55,742 nt of DNA from Acidobacteriota bacterium (GCA_009840635.1 VXNL01000011.1:1-55742); one strand, 5' to 3'. Positions 8,577 to 20,042 are shown, counted from the first letter of the stretch. The notes: generated by a model not told the origin, from the sequence alone. Translations and numbers: made by a program.

Positions 8577-8935
8577 GAGCGTAGGAAGCTAGCAGGGGTT
8601 GTCCCCGCTCGTATTCCGCTACGGGCCCTTTCCCACTCCGCCACGCTCTCTTCGTCCGTCGCCGCGATGAAGTCGTTTGCGGCCGCCTTGAACTCGTCGA
8701 ACGTGTCGGCGTCTTCGGCCAGGTCGAACAGGGTCGCGGCCAACCCCGACTTGAAATCCAGGCACGCGGAGTTCATGTCTTCTCCGCCTGCCGCGAGCCC
8801 GCCGGGGTTGACTCCATAGATGCATGTGGCGCCGTACTCCTCAACGCAGGTAATCCGGCCGCGGATATGGACATCGGCCGCAAACCCACGTCCGTACACG
8901 GGAGTTCGGAACCGGAAATAGAGCGGGACTGTCAT
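8573..8935 (-). CDS. Unknown protein (120 aa), possibly HicB-like fold
   Basis: I chose ATG 8935 because the sequence before it in frame overlaps the gcvT promoter region and has no coding character. The protein opens with MTVPLYFRFRTPVYGRGF, suggesting beta strands, and continues with CIYGVNPGGLAAGG and an acidic helix (AATLFDLAEDADTFDEFK). The order of strands, a Gly-rich turn and helices loosely recalls HicB-like antitoxins, but there is no clear signature, so treat this as a hypothetical gene. It is divergent from gcvT and overlaps the 77-aa gene by four bases. Confidence 0.55.
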   Translation of the reverse strand: MTVPLYFRFRTPVYGRGFAADVHIRGRITCVEEYGATCIYGVNPGGLAAGGEDMNSACLDFKSGLAATLFDLAEDADTFDEFKAAANDFIAATDEESVAEWERARSGIRAGTTPASFLRS

Positions 8936-9029
8936 CGGGTTGCTCGGGTATCGCCCTCTGTCCGATTCTATTCCGCCCGACACAGCCGCTCCTCCGAAAC
9001 GAGAAGGCTCGGTTGGGACCACCCGTTCC

Positions 9030-9035
9030 TATAAT
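9030..9035 (+). promoter_or_regulatory. Consensus -10 box TATAAT just upstream of gcvT
   Basis: A perfect TATAAT lies seven bases before the gcvT ATG at 9043. With normal -10 to start-site spacing, transcription would begin at or next to the ATG, giving a leaderless mRNA. No Shine-Dalgarno sequence is seen before this ATG. A good -35 box is not obvious (CTCGGT at about 17-bp spacing). The box is seen; the leaderless reading is inferred. Confidence 0.5.
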
Positions 9036-9042
9036 CGCCCGG

Positions 9043-10179
9043 ATGTCGCTCCGCCGCACCCCGCTCCACGCGCTCCACAAAGAACTCGGCGGCAGGCTCG
9101 TCCCGTTCGCCGGCTGGGAGATGCCGGTGCAGTTCGGCGGGGTGGTCTCGGAGCACCTCGCGGTGCGGCGGCAGGCGGGGCTCTTCGACGTGAGCCACAT
9201 GGGTGAGCTGCGGGTCACGGGGCCGGAGGCGCTGCCGCTCCTGCAGCGGCTGACCCCGAACGACGTGTCCCGGCTGGTGCCGGGCCGGGCGCAGTACTCG
9301 GCGCTCACCACCGATTCGGGCGGCTTCGTGGACGACATCATCGTCTACCGCCGCGGGGAGGAGTCCTTCCTTTTGGTCACGAATGCCGCCAACACCCCCC
9401 GGGACCTCGCCTGGATCCGGGAGCGGGGCGGGACGGCCGCGGAGTGCGTGGAGGACCTGAGCGACGAGACGGCATTGCTGGCCCTCCAGGGGCCGCGCGC
9501 GCAGGCCATCCTGCAGACGCTGACCGAGCTGGACCTGACCACGGTGCGCTACTACCGGTTCGCCGAGGGCGAGGTCGCGGGGGTCCCGGGGACGGTCGCC
9601 CGGATGGGGTACACCGGGGAGGACGGCTTCGAGATCATGGTGCCGGCCGACCGGGCGGAGGAACTCGCGCGGCGGCTCCTCGACGCGGGGGCGCCGGAGG
9701 GGCTCGTTCCCACCGGGCTCGGCGCCCGGGACACCCTGCGGCTCGAGGCCAAGATGGCGCTCCACGGGAACGACATCGACGAGGACCACTCCGTCGAGGA
9801 GGCGGACCTCGGCTGGATCGTGAAGCCCGACAAGGGCGGGTTCATCGGCCGCGACGTCCTGGTGGCCCAGCGCGAGAACGGCGTCACCCGGAAGCTCGTC
9901 GGCTTCGAGCTGCGGGACCGCGGCGTGCCGCGCCACGGTTATCCCATCGTGGTGAACGGCGAGCCCTTCGGCGAGGTGACGAGCGGCGGGCACGCCCCCT
10001 TCCTGAAGAAGAGCCTCGGGCTCGCCTACCTGCCGGCGGACGCCTGCGAGCCGGGTCAGGCCTTCGAGGTCGTGATCCGCGGACGCCCCGTCCCCGCGGA
10101 GGTGGTGCCCACGCCGTTCTACGTCCGGCCCGGCAAGAAAAAGAAGAAGAAGAAACGCGCAGCGGCGGCTGCCGTCTGA
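9043..10179 (+). CDS. gcvT: Glycine cleavage system T protein (aminomethyltransferase)
   Basis: A 378-residue GcvT, which transfers the aminomethyl carbon from lipoyl-GcvH to tetrahydrofolate, releasing ammonia and 5,10-methylene-THF. Family motifs are clear: the N-terminal HKELGGRLVPFAGWEMPVQF, DVSHMGEL, GYTGEDGFEIMVP, and GLGARDTLRLEAKMALHGND. ATG 9043 begins right after a TATAAT box. gcvH follows after 26 bases. An oddity is the C-terminal tail, a run of seven lysines and an arginine followed by Ala residues, not typical of the family. gcvP is encoded 2.6 kb downstream with an oppositely oriented hydrolase between. Confidence 0.95.
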   Translation: MSLRRTPLHALHKELGGRLVPFAGWEMPVQFGGVVSEHLAVRRQAGLFDVSHMGELRVTGPEALPLLQRLTPNDVSRLVPGRAQYSALTTDSGGFVDDIIVYRRGEESFLLVTNAANTPRDLAWIRERGGTAAECVEDLSDETALLALQGPRAQAILQTLTELDLTTVRYYRFAEGEVAGVPGTVARMGYTGEDGFEIMVPADRAEELARRLLDAGAPEGLVPTGLGARDTLRLEAKMALHGNDIDEDHSVEEADLGWIVKPDKGGFIGRDVLVAQRENGVTRKLVGFELRDRGVPRHGYPIVVNGEPFGEVTSGGHAPFLKKSLGLAYLPADACEPGQAFEVVIRGRPVPAEVVPTPFYVRPGKKKKKKKRAAAAAV

Positions 10180-10205
10180 CCCCGGAGGACCCTCCCGGAG
10201 ACACG

Positions 10206-10598
10206 ATGACCCCCGACGACCTCTACTACAGCAAAGAGCACGAATGGCTGCGCCTCGAAGGGGACGGCTCCGCGACGATCGGCATCACCGACCACGCCCA
10301 GCAGGAACTCGGGGACATCGTCTATGTCGAGCTTCCCGACCCGGACAGCGCCCTCGAGGCCGACGAGGTCATGGGCAGCGTGGAGTCCGTGAAGGCGGTC
10401 TCCGAGATCTTCTGCCCGGTGGCGGGCACGGTGACCGCGGTCAACGAGTCCCTCGAGGACGCTCCCGAGGTGGTCAACTCGGATCCCTACGGCGACGGCT
10501 GGCTGATCCGGCTTCGGTTGGACGATGCGGGCTCGCCGGCGGCGACGATGCTCTCGGCGGGCGACTACGACAAACACGTCGCCAGCGAGGCCGACTGA
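10206..10598 (+). CDS. gcvH: Glycine cleavage system H protein (lipoyl carrier)
   Basis: A 130-residue lipoyl-domain protein that shuttles the aminomethyl group between P, T and L proteins. It has the family start YYSKEHEWLRLEGDG, GITDHAQQELGDIVYVELP, and the lipoylation site Lys63 in ESVKAVSEI, followed by CPVAGTVTAVNE. The ATG has a GGAG ribosome-binding site about seven bases upstream. It is in one operon with gcvT. Length and motifs are normal. Confidence 0.96.
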   Translation: MTPDDLYYSKEHEWLRLEGDGSATIGITDHAQQELGDIVYVELPDPDSALEADEVMGSVESVKAVSEIFCPVAGTVTAVNESLEDAPEVVNSDPYGDGWLIRLRLDDAGSPAATMLSAGDYDKHVASEAD

Positions 10599-10715
10599 GC
10601 GGACCCCCGGGGGGAGGCCGCCGTTCCGCTGCGCGGCGCGCGGCGGGCACCGTGAGAGCGGTTGGCGTTATGACGTGCGCGGCGCGCCAGTCCTCCCGGT
10701 TGGGGGGCGCCGCGG

Positions 10716-10828
10716 GTGCCGGCTGAAGCCGGCGTTCCAAGCCGTACGTGCATTCTCGCCGGTCAGCGTCGCGACGTGCGCGGCGCGGAGCGCCGCGGTG
10801 CCGGTCTGGAGACCGGCGTTCCAAGCCG
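10716..10828. repeat. Two half-copies of the terminal-inverted-repeat element
   Basis: Right arms occur at 10716-10743 (GTGCCGGCTGAAGCCGGCG and TTCCAAGCC) and, in a variant form with GGTCTGGAGACC, at 10798-10828. Both are followed by CGT. No matching left arm is seen, so these look like decayed or solo arms. They occupy the gap between gcvH and the minus-strand zinc-finger fragment. Confidence 0.65.
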
Positions 10829-10843
10829 TTACGCCATTCCCGC

Positions 10844-11167
10844 TCAGTCCCGTTTGCGGGGGAGCGCTCCACCGAAGTCCTTGGTGGCAGCCGTCCGAGG
10901 GTCCCGCTCCGGGTCGGCGCGGGAGCCCGGACCGAGGGTTTCGGAAAGGACGGCGCGCAGAGGCTTCGCGTCCGCGCACGCTCCCCGGCAGACGCAGAGG
11001 ACGTGGGCCGGGCGGCCATCGCCGGAAGGCCGCACCGTCAGGGCGTCGGAGGCCTCGCACGCGGGGCAGTCGCCGATCCACTCGGAGTCGGACTTCCGGA
11101 GTCCGAGCGCCGAGCCCACGTGGTCCGCGCCGCCGTCACAGCGGTAGGGGACGACGAGCGTCCTCAT
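10844..11167 (-). CDS. Orphan primase-type zinc-finger protein or fragment
   Basis: A 107-residue reading frame starting at MRTLVVPYR. Residues about 15-70 contain CPAC, then CVCRGAC, around a DALTVRPSGDG core. This resembles the CHC2-type zinc-binding domain of phage/plasmid primases (GPCPxCGG-D-F-V ... CRxC). Full primases have a TOPRIM catalytic domain after this; here the frame ends about 40 residues later in charged low-complexity sequence. It is therefore probably a remnant of a mobile element or a stand-alone zinc-finger protein. It lies alone among repeats, opposite to gcvTH. Confidence 0.45.
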   Translation of the reverse strand: MRTLVVPYRCDGGADHVGSALGLRKSDSEWIGDCPACEASDALTVRPSGDGRPAHVLCVCRGACADAKPLRAVLSETLGPGSRADPERDPRTAATKDFGGALPRKRD

Positions 11168-11512
11168 GACGGCCCCGCGTCGGCCGCCCCTGACAGCCTT
11201 CCGGGGCGCGACGCGCAGCATCTCGCCCAGGTCATTTGGGGTTCAGGGGGCCGAGTGTGGCACGGCGAGAAACGCGCGATCCTATCGCGCACCTACCCTA
11301 TGAAGACACTGCAATATCTCGAATATCGGGTCCCCTTCGATCCGATTCGTCTCACATAGAGAACTGCGACCGCGCAAGCGTCCGATTGACTTCGGTTTGC
11401 GATCAATCTTGTCGCGAATCCGGCCACGTCCGGGACCGCGATGTCCAATCCGGGCGGTCGCGCAGGGCGCCGCCGGAATGGACCCGCTGTCCCGCTTCGC
11501 GCGCCGCCCGCG
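11168..11512. other. Intergenic region without recognisable features
   Basis: This 345-base stretch between the zinc-finger frame and the hydrolase stop has lower GC than its surroundings in its middle part (about 11270-11420). No frame shows convincing coding character and no repeat arm or hairpin stands out. It may be decayed mobile-element DNA left with the primase-like fragment. Confidence 0.4.
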
Positions 11513-12427
11513 TCAGTCCAGGCCGTGGCGCTCGAGGAACTCCAGCATCAGGTCGACGCAGGCCTCCGGGTTCTCGAGCTGCAGCAGATGGGTCGTCTCG
11601 GGCACGAAGTCGTAGTCCACTCCCGCGAGACGGTCCAGCTCCATGCTGGGCAGGAACGCGTAGGGCCCCACCGGATCGGCGCCGATGACCTTCACCGGGC
11701 AGCGGAAGTCGGCGGCGTCCGGCTCGAGGCTGTAGGCGAAGGCGTGATCGAACACTCGCGCCTCGCACTCGCGCGGGCAGCAGGTCTGGTAGCCGTTCCC
11801 GTCGGACGCGGGACGGAGCGTCGTCTCCGCGTACAGGTCCGCCACGCCGGGCAGCAGCCGCGAGAACGCCAGCTTCCCCCGAACCTCGCGCAGGATCGAC
11901 TCCCGGTCCTCGTACCGTTCCGAGCGCAGCCTGGTGGCGCGGGCGATCCTCCGCCACAGGACCTCGGTCGCGAGCCGGTCGGCTCCGGGCGTGTAGATCG
12001 GCGGGTCGAAGAGCAGGAGGGCCTCGTAACCGCTCCCCGGCGTTCGGTGGTTGAGCGCCGCCACCGCCGAGATGGAGTGATAGACGCCGATCTGCGGTTT
12101 CTCCCCGAAGTGACGGGCGATGCCCCGCAGGACGTGTTCGTCGTCCGCCGCGAAGGTCGCCACGTTGTGGTTTCGATGGTCGCCCGGCGGATTCCACCCG
12201 TGGTTCCTGAGGTCGTAGAGCACGAGATCGAACCGGTCTTCGAGCAGGGACCAGAACGGGTAGTACAGGTCGGCCGCGAGGCCGTTGCCGTGGCTCAGCA
12301 CGAGCCGCGGGCCGTCGGCGTTGCCGTGCCGGCGCAGGATGATGCGGGTGCCGTCGGGCGTTTCCACTTCAGCGGTGGCGTACGGATCGGGCACCTGCCA
12401 CCGGTGGTTGGTTTCGCCGTGTGTCAT
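11513..12427 (-). CDS. Alpha/beta-fold hydrolase
   Basis: A 304-residue cytosolic alpha/beta hydrolase. It has the oxyanion-hole motif SHGNGLAADLYYP, a nucleophile elbow that reads VYHSISAVA instead of the usual GxSxG (Ser in HSI), the acid region GADPVGP and the His motif PETTHLLQLE near the C-terminus. ATG 12427 (MTHGETNH) starts the conserved region; upstream in-frame codons are Arg/Pro-rich and look non-coding. The non-canonical elbow resembles some lipase/esterase-like hydrolases. The substrate cannot be assigned. It is inserted in opposite orientation between gcvTH and gcvP. Confidence 0.82.
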   Translation of the reverse strand: MTHGETNHRWQVPDPYATAEVETPDGTRIILRRHGNADGPRLVLSHGNGLAADLYYPFWSLLEDRFDLVLYDLRNHGWNPPGDHRNHNVATFAADDEHVLRGIARHFGEKPQIGVYHSISAVAALNHRTPGSGYEALLLFDPPIYTPGADRLATEVLWRRIARATRLRSERYEDRESILREVRGKLAFSRLLPGVADLYAETTLRPASDGNGYQTCCPRECEARVFDHAFAYSLEPDAADFRCPVKVIGADPVGPYAFLPSMELDRLAGVDYDFVPETTHLLQLENPEACVDLMLEFLERHGLD

Positions 12428-12773
12428 GAGAGGTGCCCTTTCGCGGATCCCTCGCTCGTCCGGAGGCTCCGGAACGCGAACTGACAAACGATACCGAGTC
12501 TTGTGTGAGTTACGGGCGCTATGTCGAGATTCGATAGCGACAGATTCGCGATTTCTGGTCACCTGGGACGTGGCCAGGGGCCCTGTCCCGTGCGGGCGTT
12601 CGCGGTTTGGGGACTGTCCGGGGAGTGCGGGATATGCCACGTCCAGTTTCACTGCCGGCTGCTAAAATCGCGGGTCCGGCTGGAAGGCCGAATGGGGCGG
12701 GACAGCCCCCACCGGCCGGAGTTTTCCGGCGCTGTCCCGGCACTGAGTTGACCCCCGCATCTCCCGAGTTCCC
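12428..12773. other. Divergent intergenic region upstream of gcvP
   Basis: The 346-base region separates the hydrolase and gcvP starts. It contains a TAAAAT box at 12663-12668 and a GC-rich imperfect hairpin (GGGACAGCCCCC / GCCGGAGTTTTCCGGC, about 12700-12745). I looked for a glycine riboswitch, the usual control of gcv genes, and did not find its conserved core. No gene is evident. Confidence 0.4.
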
Positions 12774-15743
<2,970 letters not shown>

Positions 15744-15747
15744 CGAC

Positions 15748-17115
15748 TTGACCAAGAAACGAAGCCTGCGGGCCTGCGCCGCCCAGATCAGCCCCGTCTT
15801 CATGGACAAGAGGGCGAGCGTCGAGAAGTACGGCGAGACGATCCGCGAGGCCGGCCGGCAGGGCGTGGACCTCATCGTGACCCCCGAGACCGGGATCCCC
15901 GTCTATCCCTACTGGCGGAACAACTTCGGCTACACGGACCCGGAGTCGGCGCGCCGCTGGAAGGAGACGGTGGTCCGCTTCTACGACGAGGCGGTGCGCA
16001 TCCCGGGGCCGGAGACCGAGGAACTCGGGCGCGCCGTCAAGGCCGCCGGGCTCACCGCGGTCATCGGCCTGAACGAGCAGGATGACCGGCCGGGCTCGCG
16101 CACCCTCTACAACACGATGCTCTTCATCGGCCCCGACGGGGAGATCATGGGCCGCCACCGGAAGCTGATGCCGACCCACCAGGAGCGGATCTTCTGGGGG
16201 CGGGGCGACGCGAGCGACCTTCGGGTGTTCGAGACGCCGTTCGGGAGACTCGGCGGGCTGATCTGCTTCGAGAACCACATGACGCTGCTGAAGGCGGCGA
16301 TGGCGGTGAAGGGCGAGGAAGTCCACGCCGCCTGCTGGCCGGGCTACTGGGCCTACGGGGGTCCGGGGAACACGGTCCGCGACATGACGGGGACCCTCCA
16401 TCCGCTGCACCGCTCGGACCAGGACGCCGCGGTGCGCGAGTACGCGTTCGAGACCCAGACGTTCGTGGTCTCGGCGTCGCTCTTCCTGACCGAGGACGAC
16501 GTGCCCGACGACTTCCCCTACAAGAAGACGACCAACTGGAAGTGGGCGATGGGCGGGAGCGCCATCGCCACCCCGTTCGGGACCTATGCGGCGGAGCCGC
16601 TCTTCGGCGAGGAGGGGCTGGTGATCGCCGATCTCGACCTCGCCGACCGGATCGTCGCGAAGAACGTCTTCGACTGCATGGGCCACTACGCCCGCTGGGA
16701 CGTGGCGCAACTCCGCCTGAAGCGCGCCGCGGTCGGCCCGGAGCCGGCGGCGGCGGAGCTGGGGGTTCCGCGGTCGGCCCGGGTGGTGGATATCCCGGCC
16801 GCGGCGGCCGGTTCGGACGCCGGCGGCGGGGAGGAGCCGGAGGAAGGGGCCGCCCTGCCGAAGGCGATCATGGGCGCGGTCCCCGAAGGCCTCGCGAAAC
16901 CGCTGCTCGCCGCGCTCTCCGAGAAGTTCGGACCGGGCTCGGTCGCCGCCGCGCGCGCCGAACTCGACGCCGACGACCTCGAGGAGCTGGCGCGCTCGCA
17001 CGGCCTCTCGCACGACGAGGTGGTGTCGTTCATCCACGACTTCATCGACCTGATCCGCCGCCGGAGCGAGTTCGTCGTCCCGGATCTGGTCGTCGAAGAG
17101 CCGGCCGATGCGTGA
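15748..17115 (+). CDS. Nitrilase-family C-N hydrolase with C-terminal extension
   Basis: A 455-residue nitrilase-superfamily enzyme. The catalytic triad is Glu47 (TPETGIPVYPYW), Lys139 (GRHRKLMPTHQERIFWGRGD) and Cys173 (GGLICFENHM). The H-R-K-L-M-P-T-H and W-G-x-G-D motifs are those of true nitrilases and cyanide hydratases rather than amidases; they convert nitriles to acids and ammonia. The catalytic domain ends near residue 320. The remaining 110-130 residues form an extra helical domain (for example LAKPLLAALSEKFGPGS, DEVVSFIHDFIDLIRRR) after a Gly/Glu-rich linker, not usual in the family. TTG start, four bases after gcvP. The substrate is unknown. Confidence 0.85.
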   Translation: MTKKRSLRACAAQISPVFMDKRASVEKYGETIREAGRQGVDLIVTPETGIPVYPYWRNNFGYTDPESARRWKETVVRFYDEAVRIPGPETEELGRAVKAAGLTAVIGLNEQDDRPGSRTLYNTMLFIGPDGEIMGRHRKLMPTHQERIFWGRGDASDLRVFETPFGRLGGLICFENHMTLLKAAMAVKGEEVHAACWPGYWAYGGPGNTVRDMTGTLHPLHRSDQDAAVREYAFETQTFVVSASLFLTEDDVPDDFPYKKTTNWKWAMGGSAIATPFGTYAAEPLFGEEGLVIADLDLADRIVAKNVFDCMGHYARWDVAQLRLKRAAVGPEPAAAELGVPRSARVVDIPAAAAGSDAGGGEEPEEGAALPKAIMGAVPEGLAKPLLAALSEKFGPGSVAAARAELDADDLEELARSHGLSHDEVVSFIHDFIDLIRRRSEFVVPDLVVEEPADA

Positions 17116-17149
17116 GCGGGGCCGACGCCCCGCGTAGTCCCCTCCGTTC

Positions 17150-17647
17150 ATGGCGCTCGGTCTGCTGACCGTCCACCTGGCGGGGCTCGCCTTCTTCGCC
17201 TACACCTGCTTCGGGGTGGGCGACGGGACGCTGGCGTACCACATCGGGGCCGGACTCATCGCGGTGATGCTGGTGGTGTTCGCCCACACCATGAGCTACT
17301 TCTACCTGGTCGCCATGACCAGCATGATGCGGAAGGCGCTGGCCGGCGAGAGCGGCCCGGCGGTACTGGTGGACGACCCGCGCGGCCCCGAGCTGCTGGC
17401 GCGGAGCCGGCGGCTCAAGGCGAGCGCCATGCCCTGGGCCATGGGCGGGATGATCCTGCCGATGGCGGCCTTCATCCTGGGCGGCGGCGCCCACACCCGG
17501 GCGTTCCCGGCGGTCATCCACACCGCCGCCGGCTACCTCGTGTTCGTCTTCGCGATCCTCGCGACGGTCATGGTCGGCCTCGCCCTCCTCCGCCAGAACC
17601 GCATCGTGGAAGCTTTCCAGGCGGCTGGGGGTACGGCGCCCGAGTAG
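17150..17647 (+). CDS. Four-helix integral membrane protein of unknown function
   Basis: A 165-residue inner-membrane protein with four predicted transmembrane segments: residues about 3-22, 30-58, 92-112 and 119-147. A cytosolic-type basic loop lies between segments 2 and 3 (LLARSRRLKAS). No known motif or His box is seen. It follows the nitrilase by 34 bases and may be co-transcribed with gcvP and the nitrilase. I do not recognise the family. Confidence 0.7.
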   Translation: MALGLLTVHLAGLAFFAYTCFGVGDGTLAYHIGAGLIAVMLVVFAHTMSYFYLVAMTSMMRKALAGESGPAVLVDDPRGPELLARSRRLKASAMPWAMGGMILPMAAFILGGGAHTRAFPAVIHTAAGYLVFVFAILATVMVGLALLRQNRIVEAFQAAGGTAPE

Positions 17648-17655
17648 GCGCGTAC

Positions 17656-17819
17656 GGCTTGGAGCGCCGGCTTCAGCCGGCACCCGCTGCGCCGAGCGCA
17701 GCGGAACAGCAAATCGCCGTGTGGCGGATTCCCGCGGCGGTGGCCCATCTCCACCGATGACGTCCGCGCCGCCGCCCGCCTGCGGCGGGCCGTGCCGGCT
17801 GAAGCCGGCGCTCCAAGCC
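17656..17819. repeat. 164-bp terminal-inverted-repeat element, copy 1 (plus half copy to 17900)
   Basis: The left arm begins GGCTTGGAGCGCCGGCTTCA; the right arm is its reverse complement ending CTCCAAGCC, giving about 28-bp terminal inverted repeats, each itself containing the palindrome GCCGGCTTCAGCCGGC. Inside are two more hairpins, one around CCGCTGCGC/GCGCAGCGG and one CCGCCCGCC/GGCGGGC. The right third is repeated directly at about 17820-17900. It lies between the membrane protein gene and the creatininase operon and has no open frame of its own. Remaining bases up to 18024 hold no evident feature. Confidence 0.9.
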
Positions 17820-18024
17820 GTTGCGCCATCTCCGCGGATGAGTTCCGCGCCGCCGCCCGCCGGCGGCGGGCTGTGCCGGCTGAAGCCGGCGTTCCAAGCC
17901 GTCGCGCCATCCGGTCTGTGGGAACCCCAAGATGCCCGGTATCACTTTGAGTATCACATTTGCGATCCGGAATTCGCGCCCTCCAGACGGCCCGAAGGAC
18001 GTGTACGATCCTTCCCGAGCGCCT

Positions 18025-18861
18025 ATGTCCCGAACCCTGATCGCCCTCGTTCTCCTCCTCGCCCCCGCGGCCGCCGCCCAGGAGATCATCCCGGCGCCCG
18101 CCGACGCCACCACCGGCCCCGACACCGTCTTCGTCCAGGAACTGACCTGGACCGAGGTCGCGGCCCGGGTCCGCGCCGGCACCCGCTCGGTGATCGTGCC
18201 CACCGGCGGCACCGAGCAGAACGGGCCGCACATGGTGCTCGGCAAGCACAACTTCATCATCCGGGAGGCCTCGGAGCGGATCGCGCGGGAGCTGGGCGGG
18301 ACCCTGGTCGCCCCGGTGGTGGCCTACGTGCCCGAGGGCGGGATCGACCCCCCGACGGGCCACATGCGCTACGCCGGCGCCATCACTCTCCCGCAGGAGC
18401 ACTTCGAGGCGCTCCTCGAGTACACGGCGCGCGGCTTCGCGCTCCACGGCTTCGAGAACGTCATCTTCATCGGGGACAGCGGCGGCAACCAGCGGGGCAT
18501 GGCGGCGGTGGCCGAGAAGCTGAACGGGGAGTGGGAAGCGGCCGGCAACCCCTCCCGCGTCCTCTACGTCCCCGAGTACTACCGGGGGAACGGCTTCCGC
18601 GACTGGCTGCTGGAGCAGGGCATCCCCGAGGACGCCATCGGGCGCCATGCGGGGGTGACGGACACCTCGCAGCTCTGGTACGTCGCGCCCGAGCAGATCC
18701 GGCCGGACAAGCGGGTCAGGGACGGCGGCTTCGAGGGCAGCGGCGTGAGCGGCGATCCCACGCTCGCCTCGCGCGAACTCGGCGAGAAGGGGATCGAGCT
18801 CAAGGTCGAGACCACGGTGCGGCGAGTGCGGGAGATGCTCGCCGCGCGTTCCGGCGAATGA
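18025..18861 (+). CDS. Exported creatininase-family amidohydrolase
   Basis: A 278-residue creatininase/creatinine amidohydrolase-superfamily protein. ATG 18025 starts a signal peptide (LIALVLLLAPAAAAQ), so unlike most family members it is exported. Family motifs are present: VIVPTGGTEQNGPHMVLGKH (metal-binding Glu and His), a Gly-His region PPTGHMRYAGAITLP, and FIGDSGGNQRGM. ELGEKGIEL near the C-terminus is also typical. Members hydrolyse cyclic amides or formamides; the true substrate is unknown. It overlaps the downstream aminotransferase gene by four bases (ATGA), heading a five-gene operon. Confidence 0.83.
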   Translation: MSRTLIALVLLLAPAAAAQEIIPAPADATTGPDTVFVQELTWTEVAARVRAGTRSVIVPTGGTEQNGPHMVLGKHNFIIREASERIARELGGTLVAPVVAYVPEGGIDPPTGHMRYAGAITLPQEHFEALLEYTARGFALHGFENVIFIGDSGGNQRGMAAVAEKLNGEWEAAGNPSRVLYVPEYYRGNGFRDWLLEQGIPEDAIGRHAGVTDTSQLWYVAPEQIRPDKRVRDGGFEGSGVSGDPTLASRELGEKGIELKVETTVRRVREMLAARSGE

Positions 18862-20042
18862 CGCCGGCCTCCCTTCGCGTCGCCACGATCCCGTCCCAGC
18901 GGCACCTCTTCGACATGCCGCGGGAGGTCGCCTACCTGAATTGCGCCTACATGTCGCCGCTCCTCCACAGCGTGGTGGAGGCGGGGACGGCGGGGCTCCG
19001 CCGGAAGGCGCGGCCATGGGAGATCGAGGTCAGCGACTTCTTCGACGACTCGGAAGCGCTCCGCGCGGCGTGGGCGGAGCTCCTCGGCGCCGGCCCGGAC
19101 GCGGTCGCCATCACCCCCTCGGCCGGCTACGGGATCTCGCTGGCCGCGAACCACGTCGCAGTCGGATCCGGACAGCGCATCCTGCTCGCCGAGGAGCAGT
19201 TCCCCTCGAACGTCTATCCCTGGACCGACAAGGCGCGGCGGACGGGCGGCGAGGTCCGCTTCGTGCCGCGCCCGGAGGACGGCGACTGGACCCGCGCGGT
19301 GCTCGCCGAAATCGATGAACGGGTCGCGGTGGTGGCGCTGCCCAACGTGCACTGGACCGACGGGGGGATCTTCGACCTGGCGCGCATCGGGGCGCGGGCC
19401 CGGGAGGCGGGCGCGGCGCTGGTGGTGGACGCGACGCAGTCGCTCGGGGCGCTGCCGTTCGACGTGGAGAAGAGCCGGGCCGACTTCGTGGCCGGCGCCA
19501 GCTACAAGTGGCTCATGGGGCCCTACTCGCTCGGCTACCTCTACGTCGCGCCGCACCTCGAGGAGGTCGCGCCGGTCGAGCACAACTGGATCCAGAAGGC
19601 CAACGCCCGCGAGTTCGCCCGCCTCGTGGACTACACCGAGGACTGGCAGCCCGGCGCCCGCCGGCTCGACTGCGGGGAGCGCTCCAACTTCGCGCTCGTG
19701 CCCGCGGCGCTCGCGGCGGCCCGGCAGGTGCTCGCATGGGGCCCGGAGAACATCCTCCGGACCATCGGGCCGACGACCCGCCGGCTCGCGGCCGCGGCGG
19801 CGGAGCTCGGGTGCACCACCGGCCACGACCTGCACCGCTCGCCCCACTACCTGGCGCTCGGGCTACCCGCCGAGAGCGGCCCCGAGGGCCTCTCCCGGGT
19901 GCGTGCCCGGCTCTCCGAACGGCGGGTCTTCGTGAGCATCCGCGGGGACACCATCCGGGTCACCCCGCACCTCTACAACGACGTGGAGGACATCGAGGCG
20001 TTCGTCTCCGCGCTCGCGTCGGCGCTCTGGGGCAAGCGGTGA
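18858..20042 (+). CDS. Class V aminotransferase (PLP-dependent)
   Basis: A 394-residue fold-type I PLP enzyme. The PLP lysine is Lys217 in GASYKWLMGPYSLGY; VVDATQSLGALPFDV supplies the Asp that contacts the PLP pyridine. The N-terminus (YLNCAYMSPL) and SAGYGISLAAN are typical of the class V branch that includes isopenicillin-epimerase-like and cysteine-desulfurase-like proteins. The substrate cannot be assigned. It overlaps creatininase by four bases and thyA by four bases (GTGA), so the operon is tightly coupled. Confidence 0.85.
   Translation: MTPASLRVATIPSQRHLFDMPREVAYLNCAYMSPLLHSVVEAGTAGLRRKARPWEIEVSDFFDDSEALRAAWAELLGAGPDAVAITPSAGYGISLAANHVAVGSGQRILLAEEQFPSNVYPWTDKARRTGGEVRFVPRPEDGDWTRAVLAEIDERVAVVALPNVHWTDGGIFDLARIGARAREAGAALVVDATQSLGALPFDVEKSRADFVAGASYKWLMGPYSLGYLYVAPHLEEVAPVEHNWIQKANAREFARLVDYTEDWQPGARRLDCGERSNFALVPAALAAARQVLAWGPENILRTIGPTTRRLAAAAAELGCTTGHDLHRSPHYLALGLPAESGPEGLSRVRARLSERRVFVSIRGDTIRVTPHLYNDVEDIEAFVSALASALWGKR

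Noticed and set aside
12428..12773. Possible glycine riboswitch upstream of gcvP
   Set aside because: The region has GC hairpins but not the conserved glycine-aptamer core, and no tandem aptamer or expression platform could be traced.
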